A DNA stretch of 64,000 nt, from positions 3,978-67,977 of the forward strand of contig CAKOIQ010000006.1 of the NCBI GenBank assembly GCA_934086935.1, read 5' to 3'. Under the pieces are notes generated by a model, which ran no database searches, had not been told where the DNA came from, and saw nothing but the letters and a program-made list of their open reading frames with translations. Numbering within the stretch: the stretch's first letter is position 1; every line of letters starts with the position of its first letter. Both the position numbers and the translations under genes were made by a program. This document shows, piece after piece, positions 8,816 to 17,345 of this stretch. This DNA is from an uncultured Bacilli bacterium. GTDB lineage: Bacteria > Bacillota_I > Bacilli_A > RF39 > UBA660.

Positions 8816-9262
8816 ATGTTTGAACAAATAAACAAAGATTTAACTGAATCAATGAAAGCTAAAGATACATTTAAAACATCAGTCTTAAGAATGCTTAAAA
8901 GTGCTTTAATTTATGAAAAAACTAATGGAGAAAAACATGAATTAACTGATGAAGATGTTTTATCTATTATAAAAAAACAAGTTAAAATGCGTAAATCATC
9001 AATGGAAGAATATATCAGTTATAATAGACAAGATTTAGCAGATTCTTTAGCAAAAGAAATCGAATTATTAAGTACCTATCTACCAAAAGAATTAACTGAA
9101 GATGAAATCAACAATATAATTGATGAAACAATCAAAGAAGTTAATCCTGAAGGAATGAAGGGTATGGGACTTGTAATCAAGGCTGTTAAAGAAAAATGTG
9201 GTGTGTCTGCCGACATGACTTATGTAAGTAAAACAGTTAAAGAAAAATTATCAAATCTATAA
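8816..9262 (+). CDS. yqeY: GatB/YqeY domain protein
   Basis: 148-residue helical protein of the YqeY family, homologous to the C-terminal tRNA-binding tail of GatB. Family features are an N-terminal MFEQINKDLTESMKAKD segment, KSALIYEKT, the ELLSTYLPKELTEDEI motif and the C-terminal GxxMGxVIKAVKEK-like block (GMGLVIKAVKEK). The exact function is not established; a link to tRNA-dependent amidation is assumed from homology. It is co-transcribed with rpsU and ends at a terminator. Confidence 0.93.
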   Translation: MFEQINKDLTESMKAKDTFKTSVLRMLKSALIYEKTNGEKHELTDEDVLSIIKKQVKMRKSSMEEYISYNRQDLADSLAKEIELLSTYLPKELTEDEINNIIDETIKEVNPEGMKGMGLVIKAVKEKCGVSADMTYVSKTVKEKLSNL

Positions 9263-9287
9263 AACCATTATTTAATGGTTTTTTTAA
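9261..9287 (+). terminator. Terminator after yqeY
   Basis: 10-bp perfect stem (AAAACCATTA / TAATGGTTTT), 2-base loop, then T run. Confidence 0.88.
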
Positions 9288-9358
9288 TGTCAATAATCTT
9301 GTTTGAAAAATAAAATTGTGATAAAATTATTATGAAAATATTGAAGATGGAGTCAATT

Positions 9359-11908
9359 ATGAAAGAAAAATTTATCTCAGTTGTGAATCTAATTAAAACC
9401 AATAAACAAGTAAGATACCTTGTAACTTTATCCGTGCTAGTATTATTTGTTATAGCTTTAAATGTTACATATAGTGCATTTACATCAAATAATACTAATG
9501 ATGTCGCAAATATTAAAATTCAAGATTTATCTTATAATATGCAAGTCAACAGTGAAACTGGTAATATAATAACTGCATCAGCCAATCAAGATTCAACTCA
9601 AAATATAACCATTAAAGCATTAAATAATATAGATACTAAATATGAATTAACATATAAAGTATGTGCAACTAGTGCCTGTACAAGTTATATTGATTTACCA
9701 GAAGGCGTTAAAGTAAGATATAAAAATACAACCGCTGCTCCAGTAAATGGAACAATAGCATCTAATGAAAGTAAAACAATCACATTAGTCATTGAAAATT
9801 CTACCAATACCACATATTATTTTAAGTTATCGATAAATGCTGGATATGCCCATAATGATTTAGCTCTAACTAACCAAATATTCGAATCTACAAATGATCA
9901 AGACCTGCAAATAATTTCAATAATAGATGGTGTAACAACTTCTGCCTTTCCAACTACAGATGAATATACAGTTGCATCATCATGTACTGATAATGCAACT
10001 ATTAACGTTAATTGGAATGGCACATCGTGGGTTGCAAATATTAGTACTGTTTTGAAAAGAAATGTCACATGTACCATCAATTTCAAACAAGATACATTAA
10101 TTGCCCAGCAGACAGCAAATTCTACCACTTCAAAAGCCTTTAATGGACCAATAACTAAAGAACAAGTAGAAAAGATTGTTATTAAAAACACAAACGAAGT
10201 ACCAAGTAATGCGATAGCCTCATGGGATGTAAGTGTAGCCAGAAATGGAAGTATCATGGCATACACCTTAGATGAAGATAATGATAATTTATATGAATTA
10301 TACATTGGTCAAGAAGGTGGTGTAATAGTTGGGTCCAATGCATCAAACATGTTTGCAAATTATAACAATTTAGAAAGTATAGATTTAACTAATCTTAAAA
10401 CATCAAAAGTTACAAATATGCGATATATGTTTGAATCTAGTAAGGCAACCATTTTAGATTTAAGTAGTTTTGATACGTCAAGTGTTACGGATATGTCAAG
10501 AATGTTTTTTGCAAGTGCAGCAATGGAAATTAAAGGACTTGATAAGTTTAATACGTCAAACGTCACAAATATGAATAATATGTTTTCTAGAAGTAATGCA
10601 ACCGAAATCAAAGGACTTAATCAATTTAATACCTCAAATGTAACAGATATGTCAGCTATGTTTTATAATAGTAAAGCAACAAGTATAGATTTAAGTAGTT
10701 TTGATACATCAAATGTAACGAATATGTCATCTATGTTTAATGAAAGTGCCGCAACAGAAATAAAAGGACTTAATCAATTTAATACTTCGAATGTTATTAA
10801 TATGGATTCTATGTTTTGGAGAAGTAAAGCAACAAGTTTAGATTTAAGCAATTTTGATACCTTAAACGTAACCAAAATGTCATCTATGTTTAATGAAAGT
10901 GCCGCAACAGAAATAAAAGGACTTAATCAATTTAATACCTCAAATGTAACAAACATGAATGCTATGTTTTCTCATAGTGCCGCAACGAGTTTAGATGTAA
11001 GTTCATTTGATACCTCAAATGTGACAATTATGGCTAATATGTTTTCTTCAAGTAAAGCAACGAGTTTAGATTTAAGTTCATTTGATACCTCAAAAGTAAC
11101 AAATATGTTTAATATGTTTTCTTCTAGTGCCGCAACGAGTTTAGATTTAAGTTCATTTGATACCTCAAAAGTAGCAAGTATGTCATATATGTTTTATAAT
11201 AGTAAAGCAACAAGTATAAATCTAAGTAGTTTTGATACCTCAAAAGTAACAAATATGTCATATATGTTTTCTGGAAGTGCCGCAACGAGTTTAGATTTAA
11301 GTTCATTTGATACCTCAAATGTAACAAATATGATTAGTATGTTTTCTTCAAGTAAAGCAACGAGTTTAGATTTAAGTTCATTTGATACCTCAAAAGTTAC
11401 AAGTATGTTCGGAATGTTTCAATCAAGTGCAGCAACAGAAATCAAAGGACTTAATCAATTTAATACCTCAAATGTAACAGCAATGACAGCTATGTTTTCT
11501 TATAGTGCCGCAACGAGTTTAGATTTAAGTAGTTTTAATACAAGTAATGTTACAAATATGAATCAGATGTTTATGAATAGTGCTGTAACAGAAATAAAAG
11601 GATTAAATAAGTTTAATACCTCAAAAGTCATTAATATGTCATGGATGTTTGCATATAGTAAAGCAACAAGTTTAGATCTAACCAGTTTTGATACAAGTAA
11701 TGTTACAAATATGTCATGGATGTTTGCATATAGTAAAGCAACAAGTTTAGATCTAACCAGTTTTGATACGAGTAATGTTACAAATATGTCATATATGTTT
11801 AATTTAAGTAATGCAACAACTGGGTATGCCCGTACTCAAGCAGACGCAGATAAATTTAATGCAAGTAGTAACAAACCATCTAAATTAACTTTCACAGTTA
11901 AAAGCTAA
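9359..11908 (+). CDS. BspA family leucine-rich repeat surface protein (copy 1)
   Basis: Large exported protein of 849 residues. The N-terminus has a short basic stretch and one hydrophobic segment ending in NVTYSAFTSNN, resembling a SipW-dependent signal peptide or anchor. A beta-rich region of about 220 residues follows, then a module beginning near AFNGPITKEQVE that is shared with the protein at 25019. The rest is about 18 copies of a 25-residue DUF285/BspA repeat of the form LDLSSFDTSNVTNMsyMF, sometimes in the variant EIKGLNQFNTSNVT. It ends in a short cap (TGYARTQADADKFNASS) also shared with 25019. No LPxTG motif is present. ATG 9359 was chosen because GATGGAG precedes it; an ATG at 9332 lacks a site. 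A role in adhesion is inferred. Confidence 0.88.
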   Translation: MKEKFISVVNLIKTNKQVRYLVTLSVLVLFVIALNVTYSAFTSNNTNDVANIKIQDLSYNMQVNSETGNIITASANQDSTQNITIKALNNIDTKYELTYKVCATSACTSYIDLPEGVKVRYKNTTAAPVNGTIASNESKTITLVIENSTNTTYYFKLSINAGYAHNDLALTNQIFESTNDQDLQIISIIDGVTTSAFPTTDEYTVASSCTDNATINVNWNGTSWVANISTVLKRNVTCTINFKQDTLIAQQTANSTTSKAFNGPITKEQVEKIVIKNTNEVPSNAIASWDVSVARNGSIMAYTLDEDNDNLYELYIGQEGGVIVGSNASNMFANYNNLESIDLTNLKTSKVTNMRYMFESSKATILDLSSFDTSSVTDMSRMFFASAAMEIKGLDKFNTSNVTNMNNMFSRSNATEIKGLNQFNTSNVTDMSAMFYNSKATSIDLSSFDTSNVTNMSSMFNESAATEIKGLNQFNTSNVINMDSMFWRSKATSLDLSNFDTLNVTKMSSMFNESAATEIKGLNQFNTSNVTNMNAMFSHSAATSLDVSSFDTSNVTIMANMFSSSKATSLDLSSFDTSKVTNMFNMFSSSAATSLDLSSFDTSKVASMSYMFYNSKATSINLSSFDTSKVTNMSYMFSGSAATSLDLSSFDTSNVTNMISMFSSSKATSLDLSSFDTSKVTSMFGMFQSSAATEIKGLNQFNTSNVTAMTAMFSYSAATSLDLSSFNTSNVTNMNQMFMNSAVTEIKGLNKFNTSKVINMSWMFAYSKATSLDLTSFDTSNVTNMSWMFAYSKATSLDLTSFDTSNVTNMSYMFNLSNATTGYARTQADADKFNASSNKPSKLTFTVKS
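10372..11814 (+). repeat. 75-bp tandem repeats encoding BspA/DUF285 units
   Basis: About 18-19 direct repeats with a 75-base period inside the surface-protein gene; for example the GCAACGAG mark recurs at 11057 and 11132. Two neighbouring units, 11639-11713 and 11714-11788, differ by a single base. Such close copies allow copy-number change by slippage or recombination. Confidence 0.9.
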
Positions 11909-11910
11909 TA

Positions 11911-11935
11911 AAGTTCAGTTTTCTGAACTTTTTTT
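11911..11935 (+). terminator. Terminator after BspA copy 1
   Basis: Stem AAGTTCAG / CTGAACTT with loop TTTT, then a run of T. The stem is identical to the one after the second BspA gene (26550-26574). Confidence 0.88.
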
Positions 11936-11968
11936 CATATCAAAATCATATAATTAACTGGTGATCTA

Positions 11969-12202
11969 ATGCTTGATATAATAAAAAATGGCTTAAGAAA
12001 TAATGATTATTATATATGTTTATATCCTAAACACATCTATATTTATAACTATATCGAAATAGTAACATTTACTAATGAAATTATCATTATTTCTTTTAAT
12101 GAATTTAAATTAAAAATTAAAGGTAAATCTATGCATATCAAAAAAATGGCCCATTCCGAATTACTTATTGAGGGATTAATTATAGGAGTTAATTATGAAT
12201 AA
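11969..12202 (+). CDS. yqfC: YqfC/YabP family sporulation protein
   Basis: Small protein of 77 residues resembling YqfC: an N-terminal segment followed by short beta strands including HIYIYNYIEIVTFTNEIIII and KLKIKGKSMHIKKM, where the G-x-x-L/M-x-I turn is typical of YabP/YqfC. In Bacillus YqfC is made in the mother cell under sigma-E; its molecular role is unknown. It directly precedes and overlaps yqfD, exactly as in Bacillus. GGTGAT precedes the ATG, and TATAAT at 11949-11954 is a candidate -10. It is shorter than the Bacillus protein (about 93 aa). Confidence 0.8.
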   Translation: MLDIIKNGLRNNDYYICLYPKHIYIYNYIEIVTFTNEIIIISFNEFKLKIKGKSMHIKKMAHSELLIEGLIIGVNYE

Positions 12203-13331
12203 AACTATTAATGTTAAGGTAGTAGGTTATTTAGATAGATTTATTAATAAATGTATTAAAAATAATATTACTTTATTTAATATCAACTATTTAGATAAAG
12301 ATAGTGCTTTAGTTACAATTTATTTTAATGATTATAAAACTATAAAAAAACTTAATTATTATTCTAAAATATCTATTGCTAGTTATAATGGCCTAGATCG
12401 TTTAACTAATCATTTTAAAAATAACTTTTTTAAATACTTAATTGTATTATTTTCTTTTGTATTAATGGATGTTTTAACATCTTTTATTGTTGAAGTAAAT
12501 ATCATTCATGAAAATAATAATATTCGTTCACTGGTCCAAAAAGAGTTGAATAATAAAGGCATAAAAAAATATTCATTAGTCTATAGTGATAATAAATTAG
12601 AAGAAATAAAAAAAGAAATTTTAAAAGATAATCCCAACACTTTAGAGTGGATTAATATTACCAGAAGTGGTATGAAATATATTGTTAGAGTAGAAGAAAG
12701 AATAATAAAAGAAGATCATAATAATAATTCATATCGTCATGTTATTGCTACTAAAGAAGGGCAAATAACTAAAATATTATCATCAAAAGGAGAAATATTA
12801 GTAAGACAAGGTGATTATGTTAAAAAGGGTGATATTTTAATAAGTGGAGCTATAAATCTTTATGAAGAAACTAAAGGTAATACAGCTGCAACCGGAACCG
12901 TTTATGCTAATGTTTGGTATAGTGCCACCGTTAAATTACCTAAAAAAGAAACAATAACCAAACCAACTGGTAAAAAAAGATATAATTTAAATATTAATAA
13001 TAAAATATTACTTAAAAATAAATATCAAAATTTTAAACAAGAAAATATCAAGGAAATTAAAATTTTAGGTTTAAAAATTAAAATTTATAAAGAAGTTGAG
13101 TACCAAACAAAAACTATTAATTTAACAGTGTCAGAACTTGATCAAAAACTAAAAAAACGTCTTGATGAAGAATTTAATAAAAAATTAAATAATAAAGGAA
13201 CAATTATTAGTCAAAAAGTTTTGAAAAAAGAAGAAAAAAATAGTACAATAGAATATAGAGTATTTGTAGTAACAAATGAAGTAATAAGTGATTACTCATA
13301 TTATAGTGTAGGTGATAATAATGATTCCTAA
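12195..13331 (+). CDS. yqfD: Sporulation protein YqfD
   Basis: 378-residue membrane protein of the YqfD family, in the position conserved in Firmicutes (yqfC-yqfD). The N-terminal 90 residues are cytoplasmic, one membrane span lies near FKYLIVLFSFVLMDVLTSF, and a large extracytoplasmic part contains the conserved block IVRVEER and a biotinyl-like stretch (GEILVRQGDYVKKGDILISG). In Bacillus it is needed for efficient spore formation, with unknown mechanism. The ATG overlaps yqfC by eight bases and the 3' end overlaps vanZ, so the genes form one operon. Confidence 0.9.
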   Translation: MNKTINVKVVGYLDRFINKCIKNNITLFNINYLDKDSALVTIYFNDYKTIKKLNYYSKISIASYNGLDRLTNHFKNNFFKYLIVLFSFVLMDVLTSFIVEVNIIHENNNIRSLVQKELNNKGIKKYSLVYSDNKLEEIKKEILKDNPNTLEWINITRSGMKYIVRVEERIIKEDHNNNSYRHVIATKEGQITKILSSKGEILVRQGDYVKKGDILISGAINLYEETKGNTAATGTVYANVWYSATVKLPKKETITKPTGKKRYNLNINNKILLKNKYQNFKQENIKEIKILGLKIKIYKEVEYQTKTINLTVSELDQKLKKRLDEEFNKKLNNKGTIISQKVLKKEEKNSTIEYRVFVVTNEVISDYSYYSVGDNNDS

Positions 13332-13932
13332 AGCAGCTATTAATACTGTAATTAATTTATGGCCGATGATTGTTTTAATTACAGTAGTATTAATATCCAT
13401 AAGAGTAGTTTATTTAAAAACCAATAATAAAAAAATATACTTTTATAAAGAAATAATGAATTTATTCTTTTTAATCTACATTTTATTATTATTTGAATTA
13501 GTTACTACAACAGATATGCAATCTTATGGTAATAATTTTATTCCCTTAAAAGAAATGTTTAGGTATCATGTAAGTAGTAAATTATTTTACCGTAATGTTG
13601 TTGGAAATATTGTATTATTTATTCCATTTGGTTATTTTATAAGTTATTATTGTAACATCAAGAAAGGTAGATACAGCATTTTAATAGCTTTAATAACCAG
13701 CTTAACAATCGAAACAATTCAAATGAATATTGGCCGAAGTTTTGACATAGATGATATAATATTAAATATTATAGGTGGCTTTATTGGATATTTATTTTAT
13801 GTAATCTTTGAAAAACTATTTAGTAAAGCTAGTTTAAAATTAAAAAATGATTTATTATTAAATGTAATATGTTTAATAATTATTATAATATTATGTTTGA
13901 TAATACTTAATTTATATGGAGTGGGGATTTAA
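13321..13932 (+). CDS. VanZ-like membrane protein
   Basis: 203-residue protein with five to six hydrophobic segments and VanZ-family marks: NNFIPLKEMF, NVVGNIVLFIPFGYF, the acidic-Gln segment LTIETIQ and GRSFDIDDIILNIIGG. VanZ proteins were named for teicoplanin resistance, but most chromosomal members have no proven role. ATG 13321 is chosen over the upstream GTG because AGGTGAT lies correctly before it; the gene overlaps yqfD by 11 bases. In Bacillus this interval holds phoH and pgpH (yqfF), both absent here. The stop overlaps the ybeY ATG by one base. Confidence 0.88.
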   Translation: MIPKAAINTVINLWPMIVLITVVLISIRVVYLKTNNKKIYFYKEIMNLFFLIYILLLFELVTTTDMQSYGNNFIPLKEMFRYHVSSKLFYRNVVGNIVLFIPFGYFISYYCNIKKGRYSILIALITSLTIETIQMNIGRSFDIDDIILNIIGGFIGYLFYVIFEKLFSKASLKLKNDLLLNVICLIIIIILCLIILNLYGVGI

Positions 13933-14372
13933 TGAGCGATTTTGAAATTATTGATAAAGTAAATTATAAAGATTATGAATATTTATATGATTTACTTGAA
14001 TATGCATTAGAAAAATTAAATATAGAAAATAGTACTTTTAGTGTTATTTTAACTGATGATGAAGAAGTTCATTATTTAAATAAAACTTATCGTAATATTG
14101 ATAGAACAACAGATGTATTAAGTTTTGCTTTAAATGATAATGGAACTTTTCCAGGACCAATAAATGTTTTAGGAGATATTTTTATAAGTATTCCTAAAAT
14201 GAAAGAGCAAGCTATTGAATATTGTCATAGTGAAAAAAGAGAATTATCTTTCTTAGCTCTTCATGGCTTATTACATTTACTTGGTTATGATCATACTAAA
14301 GGACCTAAAGAGGAAGAAGAAATGTTTGGTCTTCAAAAGGAGATATTAAATGAAAAAGGCATTATCGATTAA
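13932..14372 (+). CDS. ybeY: Endoribonuclease/rRNA maturation factor YbeY
   Basis: Metal-dependent RNase required for 16S rRNA 3' end maturation and ribosome quality control. The zinc motif HGxLHLxGYDH is present as HGLLHLLGYDH, and the conserved TDVLSFAL block lies before it. Length (146 aa) is normal. It is coupled to vanZ (1-base overlap) and to dgkA (23-base overlap) within the yqf operon. Confidence 0.96.
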   Translation: MSDFEIIDKVNYKDYEYLYDLLEYALEKLNIENSTFSVILTDDEEVHYLNKTYRNIDRTTDVLSFALNDNGTFPGPINVLGDIFISIPKMKEQAIEYCHSEKRELSFLALHGLLHLLGYDHTKGPKEEEEMFGLQKEILNEKGIID

Positions 14373-14739
14373 AAGAATTATTAAATCATTTGGATATGCT
14401 ATTAATGGAGTTAAAGTTGCATACAAAGATGAACCAAACATGAAAATTCATGTTTTAATGGCTACAATTGTAATCTTATGTGCTATTTTCTTAAAAGCAT
14501 CACTAATTGAATGGATAATTTTATTATTACTAATTGGAATGGTTATAGCTGGTGAAGTATTAAATACCGCTTTAGAAAACTTTGTAGATTTAGTAACTAA
14601 AGAATATAACCCTTTAGCTGGTAAAGTAAAAGATACTGCTGCTGGGTTTGTGATGGTACTTGCTATTTTAGCAGCAATAGTTGGTTTAATAATTTTTATT
14701 CCTAAATTCGTTTTATTAATAGAAGGTAAATTATGGTAG
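14350..14739 (+). CDS. dgkA: Undecaprenol/diacylglycerol kinase
   Basis: Small integral membrane kinase of the DgkA family; in Gram-positive bacteria it phosphorylates undecaprenol to feed the lipid carrier pool for cell-wall synthesis. Signature EVLNTALENFVDL is followed by the phosphate-binding-like block KVKDTAAGFV. Three membrane spans are predicted. It starts inside ybeY after AAAGGAG, a standard reading-frame overlap. 129 residues is the usual length. Confidence 0.94.
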   Translation: MKKALSIKRIIKSFGYAINGVKVAYKDEPNMKIHVLMATIVILCAIFLKASLIEWIILLLLIGMVIAGEVLNTALENFVDLVTKEYNPLAGKVKDTAAGFVMVLAILAAIVGLIIFIPKFVLLIEGKLW

Positions 14740-15113
14740 AAAATTTAAAAAAATTAATTAAAAATTCTTATAATCCCATATCTCATTACGGAGTAGCTTG
14801 TATACTTATTTGTAATGATGGACAAGAATTTTTAGGTGTTAACATTGAAAACCCCTCAGGGAAAGCCGGAATGTGTGCCGAACAATCAGCTATTTCCGCT
14901 GCTATCTCTGAAGGATATACTTCAAAAGATTTTAAAGAACTACATGTTATGGGAACCGGTAAAGAAATATGCACTCCATGTTTTTTATGTAGACAATTAC
15001 TTGTAGAATTTTTTGATGCATCATGTAATGTAATTTGCTATAATAAAAAGGGAAATTCTAAAACTTATAAAGTTTCAGAATTATGTCCTCATGCCTTTAA
15101 ATTGGAGGAATAA
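14733..15113 (+). CDS. cdd: Cytidine deaminase
   Basis: Zinc enzyme that deaminates cytidine and deoxycytidine to uridine forms (pyrimidine salvage). It carries the catalytic CAE (MCAEQSAI) and the metal pair PCxxC (CTPCFLCRQL), so both zinc-ligand blocks are intact. Length (126 aa) is typical of tetrameric CDA. Overlaps dgkA by seven bases; a degenerate paralog follows directly. Confidence 0.93.
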   Translation: MVENLKKLIKNSYNPISHYGVACILICNDGQEFLGVNIENPSGKAGMCAEQSAISAAISEGYTSKDFKELHVMGTGKEICTPCFLCRQLLVEFFDASCNVICYNKKGNSKTYKVSELCPHAFKLEE

Positions 15114-15114
15114 A

Positions 15115-15483
15115 ATGGTAAATGAATTAGAAAGATTATTAAGTAATTCATATGCACCATATGATAATATAAATTTTAGTGCTATTGTAACTACCAAAGA
15201 TAAAAAAGTATTTGGTGGTGTTTCAATAAAAAATGCTATATTTAGAGATACAATATATGCAGAACAAGCTGCTATTGCTAGAGCAGTAACATTAGGATAT
15301 CGTTATAATGATTTTGATACTTTATATTTAATGGTAAGTACTAATGATTTAAATGATTTAAAATATATAAATAAAGATATGATATTAGAGTTCTTCGAAC
15401 CAGATAAAGAAATATTCTTATATAATATTAAAAGAGAAGTAAGAGTAATAAAAGTAGGTAATTTAATAAATCATATTTATTAG
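15115..15483 (+). CDS. Cytidine deaminase-like protein without metal ligands
   Basis: 122-residue paralog of the preceding cdd by position and fold pattern: the N-terminal YAPYDNINFSAIV resembles the CDA substrate loop and YAEQAAIARAVTLGY matches the CAEQSAI helix. The cysteine or histidine ligand is replaced by Tyr (YAE instead of CAE), and the PCxxC pair is missing. The protein should therefore not bind catalytic zinc. It starts at the ATG after GGAGGAAT. It may form mixed tetramers with CDA or have taken another role; both ideas are inference. No frameshift or early stop, so it appears to be kept by selection. Confidence 0.78.
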   Translation: MVNELERLLSNSYAPYDNINFSAIVTTKDKKVFGGVSIKNAIFRDTIYAEQAAIARAVTLGYRYNDFDTLYLMVSTNDLNDLKYINKDMILEFFEPDKEIFLYNIKREVRVIKVGNLINHIY

Positions 15484-15493
15484 GGAGGAATAT

Positions 15494-16378
15494 ATGAAAA
15501 GTGGATTTATAAGTATTATAGGTAGACCTAATGTAGGTAAAAGTACCCTTTTAAATACTTTATTAGATACTCATATTGCTATTGTATCTAACGTTGCTGG
15601 GACCACTAGAAATGCAATTCAAGGCGTTTATAATGATGAAGAAGCACAGATAATATTCATTGATACACCTGGTATCCATAAACCTCAAGACAAGTTAGGT
15701 AAATATTTAAATAAACAATCATATGAATCACTAGAAGATGTAGATGCAATTTTATTTGTAGTAGATGCAACATCAATGCCTGGTAAAGGTGATAAATTTA
15801 TTATTGAAACATTTAAAAATATTGAAACACCAATTATCTTAGTATTAAATAAAATAGATAAACTAAATGATGAAGGCATTTTAAAAGCTATAAATGCTTA
15901 TAAAGATTTATATAGCTTTTCTGATATAATTCCAATATCAGCCTTAAAAGATGATAATACTAAACGCTTAATTAAAATCTTAAAAGGCTATTTAACAGAT
16001 GAAATAAAATATTATGATGATGGAACATTTACTAATACATCACTACAGTTTATGTTAGGAGAATTTGTTAGAGAAAAAATCCTAAATTTAACTAATGAAG
16101 AAGTACCACACTCTGTAACTTGTGTAGCTACACACTTACAAGACAAAGGTAATATTATTGAAGTATATGTAGATATCATAATAGATCGTAATTCATTAAA
16201 GAAAATTATCATCGGTGCTGGTGGTTCTATGCTTAAACAAATTGGATCATTAGCTCGTAAAGATATGGAAAATTTATTAGGTAAGCAAGTTTATTTAGAA
16301 CTATATGTAAAAACAATTAAAAATTGGCGAGATAAAGAAAGATACTTATCAGAACTAGGATTTAAAGATTTTGAATAA
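15494..16378 (+). CDS. era: GTPase Era
   Basis: Essential GTPase that binds the 16S rRNA 3' end and assists 30S assembly. G1 GRPNVGKST, G3 DTPG, and G4 NKID are visible, with the C-terminal KH RNA-binding domain (IIGAGGSMLKQIGSLARKDM). 294 residues, normal length. Follows GGGAGGAAT. In the same operon as ybeY, also a 16S maturation factor. Confidence 0.97.
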   Translation: MKSGFISIIGRPNVGKSTLLNTLLDTHIAIVSNVAGTTRNAIQGVYNDEEAQIIFIDTPGIHKPQDKLGKYLNKQSYESLEDVDAILFVVDATSMPGKGDKFIIETFKNIETPIILVLNKIDKLNDEGILKAINAYKDLYSFSDIIPISALKDDNTKRLIKILKGYLTDEIKYYDDGTFTNTSLQFMLGEFVREKILNLTNEEVPHSVTCVATHLQDKGNIIEVYVDIIIDRNSLKKIIIGAGGSMLKQIGSLARKDMENLLGKQVYLELYVKTIKNWRDKERYLSELGFKDFE

Positions 16379-16390
16379 AAAGGAGAAAAC

Positions 16391-17296
16391 ATGGGAAAAC
16401 AAAAGTACACTTACGCAGAAAAATTAATAATAGGACAAAAAGTATATGAAGAATTAATTGAAACAAAATATGATCCTAATGTCATATTAGTTGCATCTTG
16501 TAAATATGGATATGCTGCCAGCACAATTACATCATTAGTTAAACTATATCGTAATGCTATTATTGACCCTAAACCAACGCAAGAACAAGAAATATTATTT
16601 AATAAATATCGTAATGAATATTTAAAAAGAAACCTTGAAAAAAGTATGGAAAAAGTCCAAATAGAAAGATATACAAATGCTAAAAAAACAATTGAAGATT
16701 ATGCCAATAGTAGCGATGTATTTCCATATTTTATTGCTGGAAAATATTATAACTTTAAAAATCAGTTCACTGCTGAATTGTTAGGTTTAAAAAATGGAAC
16801 ACCCGAAGAAGTTCGTTATTATGAACTATATCGTAAAGTTCTAGAAGAAAGAAAAACATCATTTATTGAGATGCTCCAAGGTTTAATAGTTAAATTAAGA
16901 GAAGGACATGAAATAAATGGTAAACATATATCATTTGAACCATATGATTATTATGATCAATATGACATCAGATTTAGTAAGTTTAAGGCCTATGTTCAAA
17001 CAATTATGACAGCTAAATTAAAAAATGAAACACCATTCAGTCATGAAGATATTGGTTTACTTCAAAAATTTATTGGTAATTGTGAATTATTAAATAGTCA
17101 TTTAACAGGAAATTTAGATCGCATAGTTGCTACTAAATATTTCTGTGATGGACGTACATCTACCCCAGAAGAAATATATCAAATTTTAGAATATTTATCA
17201 GAAAAAAATATTCCTATAAATAAATCAAATGTAACAACATGTTTTGAAAGAATGTGCCGTGGTTTATTAAGAAAACCAGAAAAACAATTAGTTTGA
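16391..17296 (+). CDS. Hypothetical protein between era and recO
   Basis: 301-residue soluble protein not recognised. The N-terminal 60 residues are helical and contain a possible helix-turn-helix (CKYGYAASTITSLVKLYRN); the middle is charged with several Tyr-rich stretches (YYELYRKV, EPYDYYDQYDI); there are no membrane segments. It begins 12 bases after era behind AAGGAG and ends with TGA, followed by a hairpin that precedes yqzL. In Bacillus the era-recO interval holds only yqzL and yqfL-type genes, so this is an insertion relative to that order. Function unknown. Confidence 0.7.
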   Translation: MGKQKYTYAEKLIIGQKVYEELIETKYDPNVILVASCKYGYAASTITSLVKLYRNAIIDPKPTQEQEILFNKYRNEYLKRNLEKSMEKVQIERYTNAKKTIEDYANSSDVFPYFIAGKYYNFKNQFTAELLGLKNGTPEEVRYYELYRKVLEERKTSFIEMLQGLIVKLREGHEINGKHISFEPYDYYDQYDIRFSKFKAYVQTIMTAKLKNETPFSHEDIGLLQKFIGNCELLNSHLTGNLDRIVATKYFCDGRTSTPEEIYQILEYLSEKNIPINKSNVTTCFERMCRGLLRKPEKQLV

Positions 17297-17306
17297 ATAA
17301 AAAAAT

Positions 17307-17345
17307 AATAAATACCCCACTATATAAATAGAAAGGGTATTTATT
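17307..17345 (+). promoter_or_regulatory. Perfect hairpin covering the yqzL ribosome-binding site
   Basis: 11-bp perfect inverted repeat (AATAAATACCC 17307-17317, GGGTATTTATT 17335-17345, 17-base loop). The 3' arm contains the GGG of the yqzL Shine-Dalgarno sequence and ends right before its ATG. No T run follows, which argues against a terminator. Confidence 0.6.

Noticed and set aside
9898..11327. Open frames on the minus strand inside the BspA gene (and likewise at 25537-26312)
   Set aside because: They are shadows created by the in-frame repeats of the plus-strand gene; they have no ribosome sites and low-complexity Tyr/Leu-rich products.
10372..11814. Regular direct repeats as a possible CRISPR array
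   Set aside because: The 75-base period is a multiple of three, stays in frame and codes for 25-residue DUF285 units; there are no variable spacers and no cas genes.
17307..17345. Hairpin as a terminator of the 16391 gene
   Set aside because: There is no T run after the stem; instead the ATG of yqzL follows directly.
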